Source: Acidobacteriota bacterium (GTDB taxonomy: Bacteria; Acidobacteriota; Terriglobia; Terriglobales; Acidobacteriaceae). Taken from it: 64,000 nt of DNA. The notes under the pieces are model-generated. The model did not search any database and was not told the origin of the DNA. It saw only the letters and a program-made list of their open reading frames with translations. The stretch covers positions 1-64,000 of the forward strand of contig QIAU01000129.1 of NCBI GenBank assembly GCA_003225055.1, in the 5' to 3' direction. Shown here piece after piece: positions 62,301 through 64,000 of this stretch; position 1 is the stretch's first letter, and every line of letters begins with the position of its first letter. Made by a program: the position numbers and the translations under genes.

Positions 62301-62688
62301 TCTTATTGGTGATCCTTTCGCGGGAATTTCTCATAGGTTCAATAAGGCAGGCGTGACATGGATCAACACGGCTGCGTTCTGTACTCCTTCACTCACGTGC
62401 CTGCCCAACAACCCGATCGGTGACGTTCGCCGCAACCAGTACTACGGTCCAGGCTTCGCGGACGTGGACCTCTCTGTATTCAAGAACATTCCCATTACCG
62501 AACGCTTAAAAATGCAGCTCCGTGCCGAGATGTATAATCTCTTCAATCGGATCAATCTCGTTTCCGGACCCGGGTCAGTAGGCAGCAATGGTCTCGTGAG
62601 TGATACGATCGGTGATGCCAACGGTGCGCCGGGCATCGGTCCAGGAGAACCGTTCAACATGCAGCTTGCGATCAAGATCATCTTCTAA
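59383..62688 (+). CDS. Oar-like TonB-dependent receptor
   Basis: A 1101-residue outer-membrane protein of the type expanded in Acidobacteriota. Signal peptide (VIVVLVLAMAAGYGQ), N-terminal CarboxypepD_reg domain (GAINGTVTDPSGAVVPSATV to LPLGTYKVSVSAKGF), plug domain (VPLNGRDFSQLIAVAPG, QIDGTDNNDFW, EFSAQTQSNAETGRNAGGTI) and a large beta barrel ending LAIKIIF with terminal Phe. Such proteins import or bind large polymers or are adhesion-related. A 288-base AT-richer leader precedes it, with GAGGTGAAGG before the ATG. Confidence 0.92.
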   Translation: MRRLQGVIVVLVLAMAAGYGQTFRGAINGTVTDPSGAVVPSATVKATNLGTGTSYSMATTTDGQFAFQDLPLGTYKVSVSAKGFRDVAVDKVAVTAGSVYTLPLKLAVGQEATTVEVSAAALTVDTTTMTQTDTIPDTALQNVPLNGRDFSQLIAVAPGYGGYSLNGFGSLNGTRANQMNWQIDGTDNNDFWHNIPAVNQGGVSGIAGVLLPIDAIDEFSAQTQSNAETGRNAGGTINLVLKSGTNSLHGSAYYYNRNEFYAASSPFAPSGTKPPALRDQNYGGTVGGPIVKDKTFYFLGFERQNYIVGLSGVATEPSLQWQALATDLINNPGNKYGTYPTPVSLSPVSQNLISTLWPGYINNLSATINNFFSPVTSTGYSNNWIIKLDHNFNTKNHLSARWFTGQGSQTQPLGSSPALATASSNLGYYFETAPIRVQNYSLVLNSVLTSRTTNQVLFGVNIFHQNFHDAKNDFNTRALGLFLSPDATINGQPILGAPNIAISGFEQVGITPPEGRNDPTGHLTDIVSHTVGKHQFRFGGETRHGRVEEFYYRHSLGSFTFDGSQGPWNGPQSCGSVAAPPACASLNKNIEALADFLSGNVQSSSIAVGHAERHVSVNAFNLFLEDAWQLTRKLNLNLGLRYEYFGPPHNDTKDLVVFIPSKGGNVIQGAGIDSIFPPDKNNLAPRFGFAYQPKENGNTVVRGGFGVFFDQINMNPFFDFRPPAGAADGLEDNPAGPSPVDKYNTNRLGKGSYLWEDVLAGGNPIFAGATTCVTGNAATDPNCGTHTYNVYSVNQNFRTSYFYNYNLQVERSFGNAAVLQVGYVGSAGRKLQLTQDLNQNNAYGPCISSPTTCQFPNIGSILQLTTEGTSNYNALQSVFKVRSWYGLTSQFAYTWSHALDQVSEYRGVKAPLNLDDFYGNGDYDTRHNFTTYVTYDIPGSSHGPKILTHGWQLNSLLSFHSGQPFDEVRPGSNLIGDPFAGISHRFNKAGVTWINTAAFCTPSLTCLPNNPIGDVRRNQYYGPGFADVDLSVFKNIPITERLKMQLRAEMYNLFNRINLVSGPGSVGSNGLVSDTIGDANGAPGIGPGEPFNMQLAIKIIF

Positions 62689-62749
62689 CGAGTACATTGT
62701 TCGGCTGCTCGGCGGATGGACAGAGGTCGCATTCGCCTTTTCTTTTTGC

Positions 62750-64000
62750 TCATTTGTCGCGATCGGAAGCGTACACGAGTCTGCCGCCAACAAACGTCTT
62801 GAGAACCCGCAAGGAGAGAATCTGTTTCGGCGAGAGCTTGGTAATGTCCTCTGAGATTACCGTGAAGTCGGCCAGTTTGCCGGCTTCGATAGAACCTTTA
62901 TTATTCTCTTCAAATTCCGCATAGGCAGCCTCGACAGTGTAGCCTCGCAGCGCCTCTTCGAGTGTCAGCCGTTGTTCGGGATGCCACCCGCCGGGCGGAT
63001 TACCTTCCGGATCCTGCCGAGTGACTGCGGCATAAATTCCATAGAACGGATTCAAGGTCTCGCCCGGGAAATCTGAACTGAGCGGCAGATGCGCTCCCGT
63101 CTTCAGCACCGAGCGCCAGGCGTAGGCGCCTTTCACGCGCTCGGGTCCAAGCCGCTTTTCTGCCCATCCCATATCGGATGTGCAATGGGTCGGTTGCATC
63201 GAGGCAATCACGCCTAGTTTCGTGAATCGTGGAATATCTTCGGGCGCCAGTACCTGCGCATGCTCGATGCGCAATCTCGGGTCGCGCGTTTCGGGCACTT
63301 CTCGTTCGGCTCGTTCATACGCATCCAGCACCATGTGATTGGCGGCATCGCCGATGGCGTGAGTGCAAACCTGGAAACCTTTTTTCAGCGAGCGGCGAGT
63401 CAAATCGTAGACTTCGGCCTGGGGAGTCGTGATCAGGCCCTTGGTTTGGACGTCGTCATCGTAAGGCTCCAGCAGGGCCGCACCTCGCGACCCCAGCGCT
63501 CCGTCCGCGAACAGCTTAAAGGCACGGACGGTCAGTCGGTGATGCTGGTCGATCTCAGATCCGTGCTCTAGCCACTGTTTTACGAGCATTGGGTCGGCTC
63601 CGTCCAGCATTACGTAGACCCGAAGTGGCAGCCGGTTCTCTCGGATTAACTCGCGAAAGGCCTCGATCATGAGGGAAGAGACCTTGGCTTCGTGGACCGA
63701 AGTCAGACCGTTACGGACACATTCACGGGTGGCAAGCTCGATCGCTGTCTTCACCTGATCTAGCGTTATTGGCGGAAGGTGCTTTTCCACCAACTCTTGA
63801 GCCTGATTCAGTAACACACCCGTGGCCTCCCCAGTTACCTCGTCACGGACGATTTTTCCGTTCGCAGGATCCTCTGTGCTTTTGTTGATGCCCGCCAAGA
63901 GGAGGGCCTTTTTGTTAGTCCAAGCGGCAAAACCGTGTAGGCCAACCAAGTAAACGGGATTATTAGGTGACACCCGGCTTAAGGCGTCATTCGTCGGGTA
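62750..64000 (-). CDS. Amidohydrolase family 3 protein (5' end outside window)
   Basis: The frame is open to the right edge, about 416 codons seen. Features of YtcJ-like amidohydrolases: SPNNPVYLVGLHGFAAWTNK, NGLTSVHEAKV, FKLFADGALGSRGAALLEPY, CTHAIGDAANHMVLDAYE (metal-binding His), RIEHAQVLAPEDI, SMQPTHCTSDMGW, LSSDFPGETLNPFYGIYAAV and a C-terminal SIEAGKLADFTVI. It hydrolyses an unknown amide or ester-type substrate using bound metal. The N-terminus with the first HxH is missing. Confidence 0.9.
   Translation of the reverse strand, partial: YPTNDALSRVSPNNPVYLVGLHGFAAWTNKKALLLAGINKSTEDPANGKIVRDEVTGEATGVLLNQAQELVEKHLPPITLDQVKTAIELATRECVRNGLTSVHEAKVSSLMIEAFRELIRENRLPLRVYVMLDGADPMLVKQWLEHGSEIDQHHRLTVRAFKLFADGALGSRGAALLEPYDDDVQTKGLITTPQAEVYDLTRRSLKKGFQVCTHAIGDAANHMVLDAYERAEREVPETRDPRLRIEHAQVLAPEDIPRFTKLGVIASMQPTHCTSDMGWAEKRLGPERVKGAYAWRSVLKTGAHLPLSSDFPGETLNPFYGIYAAVTRQDPEGNPPGGWHPEQRLTLEEALRGYTVEAAYAEFEENNKGSIEAGKLADFTVISEDITKLSPKQILSLRVLKTFVGGRLVYASDRDK

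Overview
The window reads as a high-GC, Gram-negative soil or sediment bacterium, most likely an Acidobacteriota of the Terriglobia (Koribacter-like) type. This is inferred from the gene set: an Oar-like TonB receptor with an N-terminal carboxypeptidase-regulatory domain, a GWxTD-domain protein, a DUF5916 relic, an AMIN-domain protein, sigma-54 response regulators and a dcw cluster of acidobacterial layout. No rRNA, tRNA, CRISPR array or complete insertion sequence was seen.

Layout. (1) 1-5685, minus: operon of an unknown exported protein, an orphan family-5 solute-binding protein, an NtrY-like histidine kinase and an NtrC-like regulator (cut by the left edge). (2) 5944-8147, minus: SPFH/band 7 protein, a 52-residue membrane peptide and an L,D-transpeptidase. 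(3) 8363-20568, minus: a six-gene electron-transfer locus with a 23-heme and a 31-heme c-type cytochrome, an AMIN/beta-barrel outer-membrane protein, a LolA-like-sized exported protein, a cytochrome b and a membrane-anchored Fe-S/FAD oxidoreductase with a duplicated nucleotide-binding domain. (4) 21114-22526, plus: a degenerate sigma-54 activator next to this locus, with sigma-54-like promoters around it and a possible small RNA behind it. (5) 23036-26100: M24 peptidase, CPXCG protein, YbjQ protein and two gene relics.

(6) 26347-46240, plus: the dcw cell-division and peptidoglycan cluster mraZ-rsmH-(small ORF)-ftsL-ftsI-murE-murF-mraY-murD-ftsW-murG-murC-(unknown)-ftsQ-ftsA-ftsZ, with a recognisable MraZ operator and promoter. 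murB and ddl are not in it. Inserted on the opposite strand between ftsW and murG is a deiodinase-like gene with an in-frame UGA exactly at the family's redox Cys/Sec position and a SECIS-like hairpin right after it, a strong selenoprotein candidate. (7) 46308-64000: coiled-coil exported protein, cytochrome P460, a ruined DUF5916 gene, a small penicillin-binding transpeptidase, an acyl-CoA synthetase, an ABC ATPase plus MacA-like adaptor without permease, a GWxTD protein, two outer-membrane proteins and a partial amidohydrolase.

The most notable content is the 54-motif multiheme/porin/cytochrome b/oxidoreductase locus with its own atypical sigma-54 activator, and the Sec-encoding deiodinase-like gene. 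Many spacers also carry short palindromic repeats, several starting right at a stop codon.
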